NCBI RefSeq assembly: GCF_036711975.1
Contig: NC_091966.1
Coordinates: 40,121,501 to 40,185,500 of the forward strand
Length of the DNA: 64,000 nt
Direction: 5' to 3'
Origin: Onthophagus taurus
Lineage: Eukaryota > Arthropoda > Insecta > Coleoptera > Scarabaeidae
The position numbers and the translations under genes were made by a program. Shown one piece after another: positions 44,921 to 59,900 of this stretch. The notes below the pieces were generated by a model, which saw only the letters and a program-made list of their open reading frames with translations, had not been told where the DNA came from and made no database searches. The first letter of the stretch is position 1. Every line of letters begins with the position of its first letter.

Positions 44921-47900
44921 TTAATTGGTTATCTGCGTTAATAAAGCAGTTCCTTTTAAAATCCAATAACTGCTGTCCTCTTGAGACGGTAATAAAAACG
45001 GTAAAACAAAGTTTGTGCTATGTCCGGTTGTAGATAACACACCAGCCCTTATTGAAGTTTTATAAAGCGGGCAAAGATATCTTTTATCATCATCGGAAAG
45101 TTTTGATACAGTTGGTTCTAATCTAAATGCTGGAAGTGGAGGATTTATTTCACCTAAAAAATAATAAATTATAAAATTAATTTAAATAAGATTAATTTAC
45201 ACAACGAAAGAGGGCGCTTATTTGAATTTATATAAATTATTTGTGGCGAATTTGAATGTAATTGGTTTATATTAAGTAAAATATTTTAAATTAGATTAAT
45301 TTGCAAATATTAATATTTACAATAAACAAATTAAGTGAATTAATATGTTTAATAAATTGTTAAGCATATTTTTTAGTAAATGCTACTCATCGATAGAGGG
45401 CGCCATTATCAATGTATATTTTGATTAAGCTTTAAACTTTTTAATTGTTAAAATTGCGCACATCTCGTGAACTGTTAAGAAAAGAAATTGTTAAGGAAGA
45501 TATTGGTATTGTTATTATAATTATGATTGATTTAAACAATTATTAATATAAAATTATTGTTGTTTTTGAAGGTTAAGACATTAAACGTCAAGATTTGTTT
45601 GAATAGAAATTTAACCTAGAAGCTTCTTCTTCTTCTTCTTCACAATGATAAGGCTTGGCAATGGAACCTAGAAGCCTAATTTAAACTTGAAAATGAAAAA
45701 AACGGCGATTAATGACAGGTAGAATTGATATTAAATCTAATTTTGGAAAAATTCAACAATCATTATGTGTCATAATGTCACATTAAAGTTTCGATGTGAT
45801 ATCACGTTTTGTGACGTCACAAGCAATGTTAACCACGCATTTTCCTATTAAGCCGGTCAACACCTAGCCATAGCAAGTATAGTAACCATAGCCACGCAAA
45901 AAATCAATCTGATAAACTTAAAAGTAAAGTTATTTTTATTAAACTAGGTGAGATTACAACGTATATTTTCGGTTAAAACACCTTGTTTTTCTTATGCTAT
46001 CGATGCATAACGACTCGTCGCGTCGTTAGATAGACTGTGTATCGATAGACTCTGTGTTAATACTAGAACTAACACTAGACCGAAAACTAGAAACATTCGG
46101 ATTTAGCCACACGTCTCTTAAGACGGCTAAACCCGAATGATTCTAGTCTAGGTCTTGTGTTAGTTCTAGTGATAGTGTTAGTGTAAAACTAGAACTAACA
46201 CTAGACCTAGAACTAGAAAGTATCGGGTTTAGCCTTAAGAGACGCACGGCTAAACAAGAATGTTTCTAATTCTAGGTCTAGTGTTAGTTCTAGTTTTAGT
46301 GCAATAAAAATATGCAACATGGCTAAACCAGAATATTCCAGGTTCTAGGTCTAGTGTTAGTTCTACTTTTCTTTCAATCAAAATATACCACAATCTAACG
46401 CTAAACAACATTTAAAAGTAGAACAAGCACTAGACCTAGAACTAGAAACATTCGGATTTAGCCGCACGTCTTTCAAGACGGCTAAACCCGAATGATTCTA
46501 GTCTAGGTCTTGTGTTAGTTCTAGTTTTAGTGCAATAAAAACATGCAACATAGTGACATCTTATGCTAACTAGCGCTACCTACCACTGTCACTAGAACTA
46601 ATGGAATATTTTCAAGATTACCTGGATTGGGGTCAACCAAACACATAGTTCGCATATCCCATCTCCCAGCATCTAAAAACAATCCATGTACGATAACACC
46701 ATCCTTTGGATAAACCAAATCACCATATGCTTTTGGAACTTCTTTACCATCGGCCGCAACATGAGCATCATGCAGATCTTCTTGATCAACGACTCTCTTT
46801 AACGGATTGAATTCAAATCGAAGCTGATCGATGGGCAAATTATATTTTCTAGCGTGCGTTTGTAAGGTTCCTGTTAGAAAACCTTGTGGAAAGTAAAAAC
46901 CGGAAATCCAATATGAAGTTGGATGTCCGCTGCGGATCCAAACGCAAATAAAATCGGTTCTCATGTCTAAATCGTGTACCCAGCTTCCTAAACTTTTTAG
47001 TGACGGATATGAGTGACTTGACCATAATTTGGGGACCTAAAATAATAATAATAATAAAGAGGACATTTAAATAAGCTTTAAATTTTACGGAATTATTGAT
47101 AAATGCATTAAAAACTTCTTCTAATTGTTCAGACATGACGACTAATCCTTTAATGGCTTTTTGGAGGTTAATCATTGAGTTATCGATTAATTTTAATAAT
47201 TTATTAAAACGATCCACTTCTTGTAAAAGAACAGTCGTTAATGAAGGCATTCTATTTTGATCATCTTTCTAAAAATTTCATTATAATTAAATTACAACTA
47301 ACGCATGAAAGCATAACCAACCTTCATTAAAGATGGAAATGGTTCCTCCATAGAAATCTTTTTAATAATCGTTTCCAAAACCATTTCAGATAATTCAAAA
47401 ACAATTTCATCGCTGCTTTTTCCACCACCACTTCCGCCAGCTCTCGGTTGACTCTCCATAATAGTCCTAATAATCGCTTGAGTTTCTTTTACTTGAAAAG
47501 CAATGTTGGCATTTTCGTGCATCCCGAAAATTTCTGGTTCCTCTATTAGGGGTAATTGGTTAATGAACTCGCGATATTCCTCGATATTTTCGGCAACGGG
47601 GCAATAATATGTTCCGGATTTCGAGTAAACATATTTCTTTTTAACGGCGGCCGGGGCGAAAAATCCACTTAAAATCGTTTTGAGACATCTTAAATCCCAA
47701 TTATCTGTAACTCTTCCGCCGTAAGTGATTTCCCCGGTTATGTAAATTAATGCATCCCAAGGAATCGGTGGGGTTGCGCAGTACATTTTTAACGTGTTAA
47801 AAGCGAAATCTCTATCGCTATCGTTAAATTCGTAAACGATGTTCCAACCTAATGGACCAAATTTTTTTCGTTCTTGAATCACAGCGTGAAACATACAAAG

Positions 47901-50900
47901 CCCAAAAACCATAGCTTTCCATTTTCGTTTTAAAAACGCTAAAAAAATATATTAATAAAAAAATTTTATATTAATAAATGCGAATAATAAATGATTTACG
48001 ATGAAGAAACAGATCATCCGTCATATCTAAATAGGCTCTTCTTAAATTAGCTCTTAATCCTTTCGGTGGTTCATTCGTCACTTTAACGGAATTTTGTAGA
48101 ACTGAAACCGGGAATGTTTTACTCGGCATCGAACTTAAATACAATCGAAATTCTTTATGGGTTGTATCCGGATTTTCGGCTATTTTTAATATGATTCTTT
48201 CCATGGAAAGCATCCAAGATGTTGCTAAATGGCAATTCTAAACATTTCAAAATTAATCATGTCAAATTTTTGCAGCATTTTTTTTACTTACTTGCAAGAA
48301 AACCCAATCGCCTTTCTCAATTCCAGTTGCGAGTAATTTTTCAGCAACAGGTCCTTGGCCTTGACCCAAAGATATTGCTCGAATTCTATCTGTGAATCCC
48401 ATTTCAGCGGCGAATCGTTGGAAAGCACCGAAAGGATCCGAACCGGTACTCAAAACGAAAATTAATGGGATTACGTTGTTTATATCGTGGTATCTAGATG
48501 GATAAGAAGTTTATTAGATAAAATTGAAATTTGATGTAGGGTGGGTCAATAATGTTTGGATTTTTAATCAAATTCTTTTATCACAAATTGTAAGAATTTA
48601 TTAATTGGATGGCTTAAAGGCAAAGTTACTTCGTTCAAGATAAATAACTGTTAAAACTTTCATAAAAGAACGCAACTTTTTCAGCTGTAACTAGTCTTCC
48701 ATTTGCAGTATCTAGTTTTCTGTAAGTAGTCTCTAGTCGTTTGCAACCAGTTTCCAGTCTTCTGTTAACAGTGTCTATTCTATTATAAGCAATATCTACT
48801 CATTTACTGATTTGTCAGCAGTATCTAGTTTTCTGCCAGCAGTCTTTAATCTTTTATCAGCTATATGTACTCTTCTATTAGCAGTATCCAGTCGTCTGTC
48901 AGCAGTATCTAGTCCTGTATCAGATAGTCGATTACCAGCAGTAGCAAGTTTTCCATTGGCAGTATCAAATACTTTGTTGGCGGTATATATTTATCTGCCC
49001 GCAGGATCTAGATTCTGCAAGCAATTTCTAATTTGTTACTAGAAGTGCCTAGTTTTCTAGGAGTTCTTTAGGAGTACAGCCTAATTTGTTGTAAGTACTA
49101 AGTAGGGTTCTGAATACCTGAAAAATCTAAGTTAAATGTTTAAATGTATCTTTTCAAAATGAAAATATTATTTATCATCATTTACAATGAAACTTTCTTT
49201 TGATTCGCAGGAAATTGTATTCTTACTTTGAGACATACAACCCAAATTAATGGACGTGGATGATTTGTTAGGTTCCCGGCTAGGAGGCAATGTTATGGTA
49301 CCGTGTCATAGCCGCCACCATGGCAATCTAGTGATCTCAACCACATTAGAGTAATCAACAGAACCTATAAAGGTCAATATCATCTCCTGAAACCGTGTCC
49401 ATAGGATAACCGACAACTACTGCAATGAATACCAAAGCAATCAAGAGCGTCGCCATGATTCTAGGACCAAGTTAAGGTAAGTTTTTAAAATAAATTTGTT
49501 TAATTTCTATCTCTTCCAATAAGTTTCAATTATAATGTTTTCCTCAATCTCAGGAAGTTGTTTGAAAATCCTGGAAATCTTTTTTTCAAATATCACCCAT
49601 TTTTTGGTTTCATCTCTTCCCCGGACTTCTTCTCATCCCATCCTGCCTCCCATATCTGTTTGATCAGGTTATTTTCCCTCATTCGTATCAGGTGTCCAAA
49701 CCATCCTGTATTTTTGTTATGATTAGTTCCTCGTTAAGTGTTGCTTTGAGTCCTTTTCGATTATTTCTCTTTAAATGTGGTGAATTTTGGACACAGAATG
49801 GAGGCAGAAACTCACAGTGGGTTAATATGCAACCAGATATAGAAATGGAGGAAGTAGAGGAGGAAAAATGAATTTGGAAAATCTTGCAGTAATATTTAAT
49901 TTTAATAAGTCTGATTGTGTTGGATTAAATTTAATTATTGTGGAATAATCCATTCATTTCGCCACACCCTATAAAATTAATTAATTAATGAATTAAAAAA
50001 TAACATACAAAACATTTAAAGATATAGCCGGACTCTCTATAAAAGCTTTCCCAAGATTTTTCTTGACATACTCAGTAATGGCAAAAACCAATTTTTCTTC
50101 ACACAAAGTTTTTATTAACATTAATTTTTCCATGTCGTTTAATCGTTTTTCCCAATTAATTGGGCTATCCTTATTTAAAGTGGGCACCACTTGAATACTC
50201 AACGAATAATCCCCAACCATTATATGTATAACATTTGTTACCTCATCCGGTAGTTCGTTGTACAAATCAAAAGCGGCGTATAAATAATTCACCGCCACCC
50301 ACATGTTATCCGATACTTGAGGATAATTCGGTTTTGGTGGTAACTCTTTTTTCGCTCCAACCGGGCCTCTCAATAAATAATTCCATTGCTTATCAGTTAT
50401 CGTTTTATTCTGGCGATAAATCGCCACGCACAACATAAAACTATAAACTAATTTATGCCGCTCGAATAACCCGCGTGAAATATTCGTATAAACAGCTAAA
50501 GTAATTTCAGCGTAAAGCGTTTGTAAGCGGATGTTTAAATCATCGTTTTTCTGGCTGGTTTCGATGACCGTGTTAAATATCGTGTTGAAGTATTTCAATG
50601 AGTATTGATACATGGGGTCGATATCGCCCAATTGGGCCACTACGAAGTATAAAATTGATCCACGAGTTGCAACGGATCGATATTTTTCGCGAGCTATCGT
50701 TATTTTTTCTTCGGTCGTTTCAGCTTCGATTAATCTCGCCGCTATAACTTCGGAAGTTTCTTTACTCTCGTTTAACGTGTCGATTAATTCCTCATCATCC
50801 AAAATGTTTCCTTCCGATTGATATAGAAGCCTCAAGATTTTCACTTCGATGTTTTTCAACGTACTTTTATCATTGTTTATACGAACAATTAATTCTGTGC

Positions 50901-50941
50901 GTTGTTGTTCTAATTCTGGTCGTTCCAATCTCACAACATCC
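44921..50941 (-). CDS. DNAH6: DNAH6 exons: AAA6 and C-terminal domain
   Basis: Exons 50941-50009, 48493-48292, 48237-48000, 47938-47322, 47268-47089, 47036-46622 and 45153-44921. AAA6 runs through [36 protein letters not shown] and [10 protein letters not shown]. The C-terminal domain includes [64 protein letters not shown] and the terminal [15 protein letters not shown]. The final intron (45154-46621) holds the CTAG hairpin cluster. Confidence 0.92.
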
Positions 50942-53900
50942 CTAAAAAAATTTAAAAAAAAATTAATGTCCTTGAAAATAATAATAATAATAAACTTTAT
51001 TGTACCAAAAACAAAATATAAAGTGCAGAGAAAAAAAAAAAAACAAAAACATGGATCATTCTTTTTTGTTACATGGTAAACTGGCACCATGTAATTAAAT
51101 TGAGATAGTACAAAACTCTCACATAAGTTTCGTTTAACATCAAAAGATAAGTATGCTCTATGTGGATAAAGTAGTCTCAGTGCACAATAAGTATGAAGTT
51201 CCTAACATACTTAGAGATCTGATTAGAGTTATAAATTTCAAGTCCAAGACTTTTATATTTTTCAAGTACAGGTAGTTTTGAGCCATTCACAGCAATATTA
51301 GCAGCCTGAGACAATTCAGCACAAATTTTTTTATTGCCAAAAAACATGACCACAGACTTCTCTGGATTGATTTTTAAACAATGCTGCGAAACCGCAACAA
51401 ACACACTATTAAGATCTCTATTTATATTGTCAATAGCAGGACCAGACTCGGAGGGAGGAAAGGAGAGCACCAACTGAGTGTCATCCGCATAAAGATATGG
51501 TGTACAGTGTTGAATACATTTAAATAAATGACTAGTGTAGATCGGGCCTAAAATAGAACCCTGAGGAACATCATCAGCAATGAATCTGCTCTGAGATACT
51601 ACACCATCAATAGCTACGCGTTGAGACCTGTCATGAAGATAACACTCAATAATACTCTGTGAAACCAAACAAAGAAATAATAGAAAGAAGGATCTCGTGG
51701 TTAACGGTGACAAATGCCCGGCTTAAAATCTAACAAAACTAGAATCCAAAAACTCTGTCATAGTAGTAACAATGCTATAATTTTTTCAAAACCCCCACTG
51801 AAAGTCAGGCAGAAAATTAGGTGTTTGAATGTAATCATTCAACGGATACTTCAATATCCCTTCCAAGATCTTCGAACAAGTAGGAAACAGACTAATAGGT
51901 CTAAAGTCAGTGTAACTTGATGGGTTTTGATTTTTAGGAATAGGCGTGTTTCCAGCAATTCGGGACCTTCAACGATGCAACAGTTAACAATATGTGTAAG
52001 ATAAGGCAAAATGACAGGACAAGTCAGTTTAATCATATCCGCCCGAATCCCATCACTGCCCTCAGAACAAGACTTCAATTTATAGATCAATTTGTCTACT
52101 ACATCAGTTGATACCGATTTGAATTTAAAATATTTCTCGTTATTAACATTTAAATTAGAATAATACTCAAAGACAGCAGGATTGGGCGGTAAGCTGTCAG
52201 TGATGTCCGAAACACTCCTCAAAAAGAAGTCATTCAGATCTTCAACATTACACAAAGCATCTGGAATATTACACTGCGTCCTCTTTCTTAACCCTTTGTG
52301 TCCCAAGAAGTCAAACATTTTGAAACTTTGTGACAGAATCAGACAGAATTAAAACGCTATCAAAATACACTCAGTAAAGGCCTTTGGAATAACATTTTAG
52401 CAAAATATGTAATCCCCCTATTTTCGCATAATCTAAGTGTCAAAAAAGATGCTAATTTAAAAATTCCTGGAAACCTTGTTTATTGAAATTAAGAAAAAAA
52501 ATTTTTTTTTAATTGAAGCTTAAAGCTTTCTGTTTAAATCGATGTATAATAATCGATGGGTTGAATTAGAAAAATATTGAGAAAATAGTATTGAGTTAAA
52601 ACTAACATTTTCGTATAATCTAAAAGTGTCAAAAAAGATGATAATTTAAAAATTCCTGGAAGCCGTATTGATTGAAATTAAGGAATGAGACTTATTCTAA
52701 ATTAAAGCTCAAAGCTTTCTTTTTAAAATGATGTATAATAATTGTTGGGTTAGATTGGAAAAATATTGACAAAAAACATGTTGAAACAAAACTTACATCT
52801 TCGTATCACCTAAAAGTGACCAAAAAAGATGCTAATTTAAAAATTCCTGGAAGCCGTATTTATTGAAATTAAGGAATGAGACTTATTCTAAATTAAAGCT
52901 CAAAGCTTTCTCTTTAAAATGATGTATAATAATTGTTGGGTTTGGTTGGAAAAATATTTTTAAAAAAATGTTGAAATAAAACATACATTTTCGAATAACC
53001 TAAAAGTCTCAAAAAATATGCTAATTTAAAAATTCCTGGAAGCCGTATTTATTGAAATTAAGGAATGAAACTTATGTTAAATTAAAGCTCAAAGCTTTCT
53101 CTTTAAAATGATGTATAATAATTGTTGGGTTGGATTGGAAAAATATAGAGAACAAAAATGTTGAAACAAAACTTACATTTTCGAATAACCTAAAAATGTC
53201 AAAAAAGATGCTAATTTAAAAATTCCTGGAAGCCGTATTTATTGAAATTAAGGAATGAAACTTATTTTAAATTAAAGCTCAAAGCTTTCTCTTTAAAATG
53301 ATGTATAATAATCGTTGGGTTGGATTGGGAAAATATTGAGAAAAAAAATGTTGAAATAAAACTTAGTTTCGTTCTCAAGCTCATTCAAAAATGTCCGACA
53401 GGGAAAGCTAATATTTATACAGGCTGTTTCTAAATTGATGCGATTGATTTCAAGGAGTGATTTTTGAGCAAAATATTAAGGGAGGTCTTTCATATAACTT
53501 TTTGTTCAAAACCCCTTCCCCACCGAGTTATAGCACTCTAAAGTTAGGGGAAAAAATTGTTTATATTTAATAAATCCACTATGAAGAAATTTAGAAGAAT
53601 GAAATTTGGCAGATAACTGTTGCTAATAAAATGATACATTTTGATGATTTTTATAACCCGAAAATATTATTACAAGGGGCTGAAAAAATCAACCCCTTTA
53701 ATACTTTGCATCAGAACTTTTTAATGCGTCTACATTTTTCTATTTAAAAACTTTGATTTAAAGTTATCTCTTGACATTTTCTCCTAAAATTGTTAGTTTG
53801 ATCACAAAAAAATAAAATAATACACAGGCTCAAATGAATTAATTCTGACATTGGTTATTATTAGCCAAAGAAATGAAGTTATGTCAAATTGATCTCAGCA

Positions 53901-56900
53901 TTATTTTCGCTAAAAAAACTCTTGAAATCTTTCGCATCAATTTAGAAATACCCTGTATAATTATTAAAACATTATTAATGTTTTAGGTTCTTACGCTAAT
54001 AATTGATCTTCTAATCCCGATGGGGTCACTGTAAAATTAACCAACGTCACCTGGATGCAAACTTCCGGTAAATAATGTGGGTTAGCCAACTTCGTTGTTA
54101 CATAAAATCGGAAATTTGTGTCGTAATCGACGTCGGAATCCCCTAAATGGATTAGCAACCTCCCACTCTACAATTAAATAAATTTGTATACAGTGAATTT
54201 CACTTAAGATGCAATATACAAAAATATATTTCCATAGAAACCAGGGCGTACCTACTTAGTTTGTCTCACATAAAATGCAACATATCAATATAATTGGACA
54301 TTATAGTAAAACCTCGATATGAGGCTTGTATAACCTTGTTTTTCTTAGGCTTTCAATGCATAACGACTCGTCGTTAGATAGACTGTGTATCAATAGACTC
54401 TGTGTTAATAGTATATTAATAATAATACTATAACTAGAATCATTCGGGTTTAGCCATGCGTCTCTTAACACGGATACTGAAAGTTATCATAAGGACGTTA
54501 CCTTTTCCAAACAAAACCTTTCCTTTGCAAAACTACCGAATGCCTGTACTATAAAGCTATGTTGCATTTTATGTGGGACAGTGCAAGCGCATAGTAGTTT
54601 CGTAACTATGGTTACTACATTCCTATATTGCGAGTTATATGAAATTCCCGGTATACAAAAAATAAATTAATTACTTGAACAAAAGTTTGTTTTAAAAGTA
54701 CTGGTCCTAAAGTGGGATCTAAAGTTTCTCCAACTTCCTGTAATAAAACGGGAAGTCCGATTCTAATCGCGTTTTCCAAAGCTCGCATAAATCCAGAATC
54801 CGTTAATTTAACGATTTTTAACTCATTGGGAGTTTCCATTTGTTTAATCCATCTATTCGCTTGTTCTTGCGGATCAATCATAAGCGGCCAACGTCCGGCT
54901 TTCGTGACCATGATGGCGTTTTCCGTTGAAACGTTATCCCGGGGAAGTCCGCATGTTTGCCATGTTCTTATATCATATGGGTCGGCCAAAACGTTAATTA
55001 AACTGAAATTGGGAGAATGCGGAATTTTTAATTCTTCGCATTGGCGTACCCAAAGATCGGTTAATTCGACGCGATAATTATTGGTGAAAGCGCCGATGTA
55101 AGCCACACAAGCAGCCGCTAAGATAATGTCACCGACGATCGAAACTAATTGATTTTTGGCATCCTCGACGCTTTGTTCCCATCGAATTTGTTCGTCTCCT
55201 AACGCTAAGTTTAGTCGGCCTGCTCGTACTAATCGGGCGGCCGTTAATGCCATGTCATCTTCTAATGCTTGTTTTTCGGCTATGCTTTGATTGAATTGGT
55301 CTTGTAATTTTTGAATGAAAGCTTCGACGTCGGCTAATTTTTGTTGTTTCTCACGTAACAGTGTCATTACTTGGTTTAATTCAGTTTCCGCAGCTTCTAA
55401 TCTAAAATTAAATGAATTAGAGAGAAATTTATTAAAATTTTAGTGGTATATAATACTTTTTTCGTTTAGGTTCAACAACTTTATAAACTTTGGCGTATTG
55501 ATCGATTGCTCTAACCCAAAGGCACATACTCTTACATACTTTTGAGACTTTTTCTATAATTTCCGGTACGAAATTTTTATTTTCAATGTACGGTTTAATC
55601 TTTTTTAACATTGCTTCTGTCATGTGATTCTTATCGTATTCTTGGAGTTTTTTCAAAAAGTTTACATCGGCCATTACTTGTTTAGCTGAATTCCAATCGG
55701 TTCTAAAATTAATTTTAAACGCTTAAATAAATATAATTGTATTCAGGTGTCCCAAAGAATTGTTATTTGAGCGTTGTACAAACTTGTTATACAAGTTTCG
55801 TTGTAATGTTATATCTAATTTGGTGAACGTTTTGGTGTTATTGTGTTTACAAGGTTACGATGTTGCTTGGGTGTGGATGGGGTTGGTATGCTTTGCGTAG
55901 TTGTGATTAAATATGGTTTTTTGTATGGAAGGTTGGAAATTTGTGTTGACTTAATATTGACTATATTTCAAATAATGTAATCTTGACATTCTATATGTCA
56001 CTTTAAACTGTCAAATTTATCATTTTGACATTCTATCTGTTACTTTGAACTTTCAAATGTCACCTTGACATTTTCTCTGTCACTTTCGCCATTGAAACTA
56101 TTATTCCAACATATTAATTTGACATTTTGACACAAACCTATCACTTTGATACTTTACCTATCAAGTTGACATTGTGACACTTTACTTAGTAAAATGTCAG
56201 AGAAAATAGCAAAATCGTTGTAAAAACCTCAAATCAAAATTGTTTTGATTGTTTAACACTCAATATTTATGACTATGATGACTTTATACAATATGATTGG
56301 GACACCTGTATATAAATATGTAACTAATAATTTTTAATATATAAAAAATAAATTACTTTGATCCTAAAAGAATAAGAACAGCTTCCATAACAAATTTAAC
56401 CATTTCCGGTGGTTTTTGGAAAACCCTCAATTCATTAATATCTGATTTATTAAGTGAGTCAAGGGCTTTACTTGCCATTTCCATGGCTGGTAAAACGGTT
56501 GCTAAATCCTTTTGAGCCTCATCGGCTAAAGCTTGAGTTTCTTCAGCTTGTACTTTAGCAACTGCTTCGTCGGCCTTTACATAATCGCGGACTTTATCGG
56601 CCGATTTTTGTTCTGTTGCTAAATGTTTCATTAATTCGGCGACGGCTGCCGATTTTTTAACCAATTGAGGTTCTAAAACCTGCAAGGTTTCTTTCATCGA
56701 ATCGATAACCGAATTGGTTTCGTAAAGCTTTTTTAATCCATTGGCTATGCGGTCGTGTTGGTTGATGATGGATTCTTTTTTTTCCGCGAGCATGTTTTTG
56801 TAGAGTTTTAAGAGTTCTAAGTAACTGCTTGGCGTTGTGTAATAATGCCGTCTAACTTCGTTATAAAATCGCTCTGTCATATCTTCGACACTTTTATGAA

Positions 56901-59900
56901 GTAACACGCATATTTGGGAAAAATTTTCGACGAGATCTGGATGAATAATTTCTTTTAGTTGATTTTGTGCGACGGATAATAAAGCTTCTTCGGGCCACTT
57001 TACAAACCAATTAATCGTGCAGCAATTTACTAACGATGGAAACATTCTGCATCGTCTTCGGAACGCATCTCCAACGGGACTCATACAAATCACCAAATGG
57101 AGATTTGCTCGAACTCTACTTATAAAGAACGTATAAATAGCATCGCGATTCGATTCGGAAATTCCTGCTTCTTTAGCGCCAGGTCGGCATCCGATTATAA
57201 CTTTTTCTAATTCATCCGTTTCGAATAAATTAGGAACGTCGCCGGAATTCAAAATGTTATTAACATCTTCTAAAAATCCTTCTTGAACGATTTGCGTATC
57301 GGTAAATAAGAAAACTGTGTCTTCATTTAGCACCCCAGCGTGAGTATAAAACCTTCTTAAGTCGTCAAAGAACGAAGAGTGATCGTAATTTCGCGTCAAC
57401 TCAATTTGAAAGCATTTATAAGCGTTTACGTGCGAAGATAGGCGGGTTAAACTTTGTTTTCCCATTCCACCAACTCCAACCATCAAGCCATTACCTCTTT
57501 CCGAACGCAAAATTCTGGCTATTCTACAAGTATGTTCTATTGCGTCCATAAAAAAGATTAAATCCATTTGTTTGGAGCTCATTAAATTATAATCATCTAA
57601 GTAATCCTATAAATTAATTAAATATGATTTAAAAAAATTAAATTAAAATTGAAGATCTTACATTTAAAACATTTTTCAATTTAACAATGTCTTTCATTTC
57701 GTCATAAAATCGATTTTCTTTATCGGCCCCCATAACAATAAAATCACCAAATAATAAAACCGGTGGCGTTTCAATAATGTCAGTATCCGTAGGCAATTGA
57801 AGCACTGGATTCGCAAAACATTTCCCACAAGTTTCCCTCATTAAAAAATAAAAATAACTTTTATCCTCTTTGTTGATTAATCGATCGTGAAAGACTCTTA
57901 AGCACTCGTGATAAAACAGTCGTAAAATTTGAGTAACTTCGCGCATAGTTCCCGAATCCGCTTGAAGAACACCTTGAACACATTTCGATAAGTCTCTTAA
58001 ATTAAAAACGTAATGGGATTTAGCGGGAGTCGGAAGTAGATCCACAGCGATTCTTGCGTAAATCTCTACGGCGGCGTTAATCATGGCATCGGCGAGATCT
58101 TGAATCGGCTGCGCGAAGTCTTTGAAAAATCCTTTTAAAATCGCCTTGAAAATTTGTTTTAGACTGTATTCGTTCGGCGGGGGGATTAATAACATCCCGA
58201 AATGACGGGTAAATCGCGGTGTTAATGGATTTCTACCACCACCGGGTGGTGCGCAACCCACGCAAATTACCACATCTTTTATCTCTTTCCAGAAAAGTTT
58301 TTCGCGGTCGTATAAACCACCAAAATCTAAAAATTGTCTACAAAAATAATGAATTAATGAAGTAAAATTTCAAAAAAAAAAATAATTAACTGTTGTGTAC
58401 ACCTCATCATTAAGGTTCAAAACGACAAAACCTTTTTTCACCAAGAAGTCGCAACCTTTGAACTTTCTTCTGTTTAAGTGAAAGTTTTCGCACTAACTTG
58501 GAGTTATGGATCAGCCACGCTACCAGTGATAGTGATGAAATGTTCCCAAATGTCAAGGCTGCCTATTCAGAAAAAAAAGGGGCTGGCTTTGATAGTGAAA
58601 CACTTGGAGCTATTAGCAGAAAAAATGAACAGATCACCACTCTTCGCCACAATCGAATTGTGGGGTATCTTTAATTCTAATTTAAACAGATAGGTGGCGC
58701 ATAGCGCACGTCCTATTCTCAGTCCAGTAATGAAGTGTAGAACTTTTTTTTTAAAGAGAACTTTTTTGAACCATGGAATTTAATTTAATATTAATCCCTT
58801 TAATTGAGCTCCTTCTTGTCCACTCTTGTTCTCATGGATGGTTTATGTCATCAATATCTTGCCGTTATAATTTTTTTCCATTAATTTTTACTCTGTGCAC
58901 CTCCTCTGTCTGCTTTTTCATTTCCCATATACCCCGGTACCCATACCAGTGTGATATCTATATCTTTCTGATATGCCAAAAATAGACTTAAAGCTGTACT
59001 GATATAGGGATGTAATTTCTTTTTAAGATTTAGGTTCTTAATACGCTCAAGTATGCTGTTGGAATCTGTTATAATTATCACATTGCAATTGAAAGGACAT
59101 AAATCAAGCATGAAACACTTTTTGTCTCTTGAATCTTGTTTCTTTATGTATTGCTCAATCTCCTTACCTAGCACATTAATCATTCCACTGTTTGATCCTA
59201 AGCATTTATATGATTCGGGGACAAATGTTATCATCGGTACCAGCATTCTGACGTTATATTCCAGGGGTGGGCAAGCTCCTTGATAGGCCATTTTTGAAAA
59301 TTCGAAATTTTTCGCGAGCCGCAATTAAATGCGTATATATTAAAAAGGTATGCAAAAAGGACCCCGAGTACATTTATCGAGAGCCATAAATAATCTTTCA
59401 AAGAGCCGCATGCGGCTCGTTAAGCCGCATTTGCCCACCGTTGTTATATTCCACGGTGTGCATGCCATGCATTTGTTTTCTGTATAAATTTGGGATAGCA
59501 GGCTTGAGTTTTAAGTAGATTTTAGCAATCAAAGGGCAATTCTTTGGCAACGGCCGTGAGATGAAGATTTGCGAAATCCTATTTACTCTGTTGATCACTG
59601 GACAATCGATTATGCTAAGACTTCTAGTCAGAAATCCCACACACAGAAGTGTTGCTCTAACTTCGATAGATATTTTACCTGCTTCGATCGTTAATGCATT
59701 TGTTGGAGAAGCTCTCAGAGCACCCAGTGCCCAGAGTAAGGTTAGACTGATTAAATAAAAAATGTGTTGGTAACAACGTTGAGGTGTTGTTGGGATTCTC
59801 TTTACATCTTCTAAAACTATGTCTTTTCCTTGCCATATTCTTCACTTCCTCCTCTCTTGTGCACTATCTCCTCCACTCCATCCTCCCATTTTAATCTTAG

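Noticed and set aside
48812..49042. 76-codon ORF with SAVSS repeats
   Set aside because: Fortuitous frame through a 21-bp minisatellite in a DNAH6 intron.
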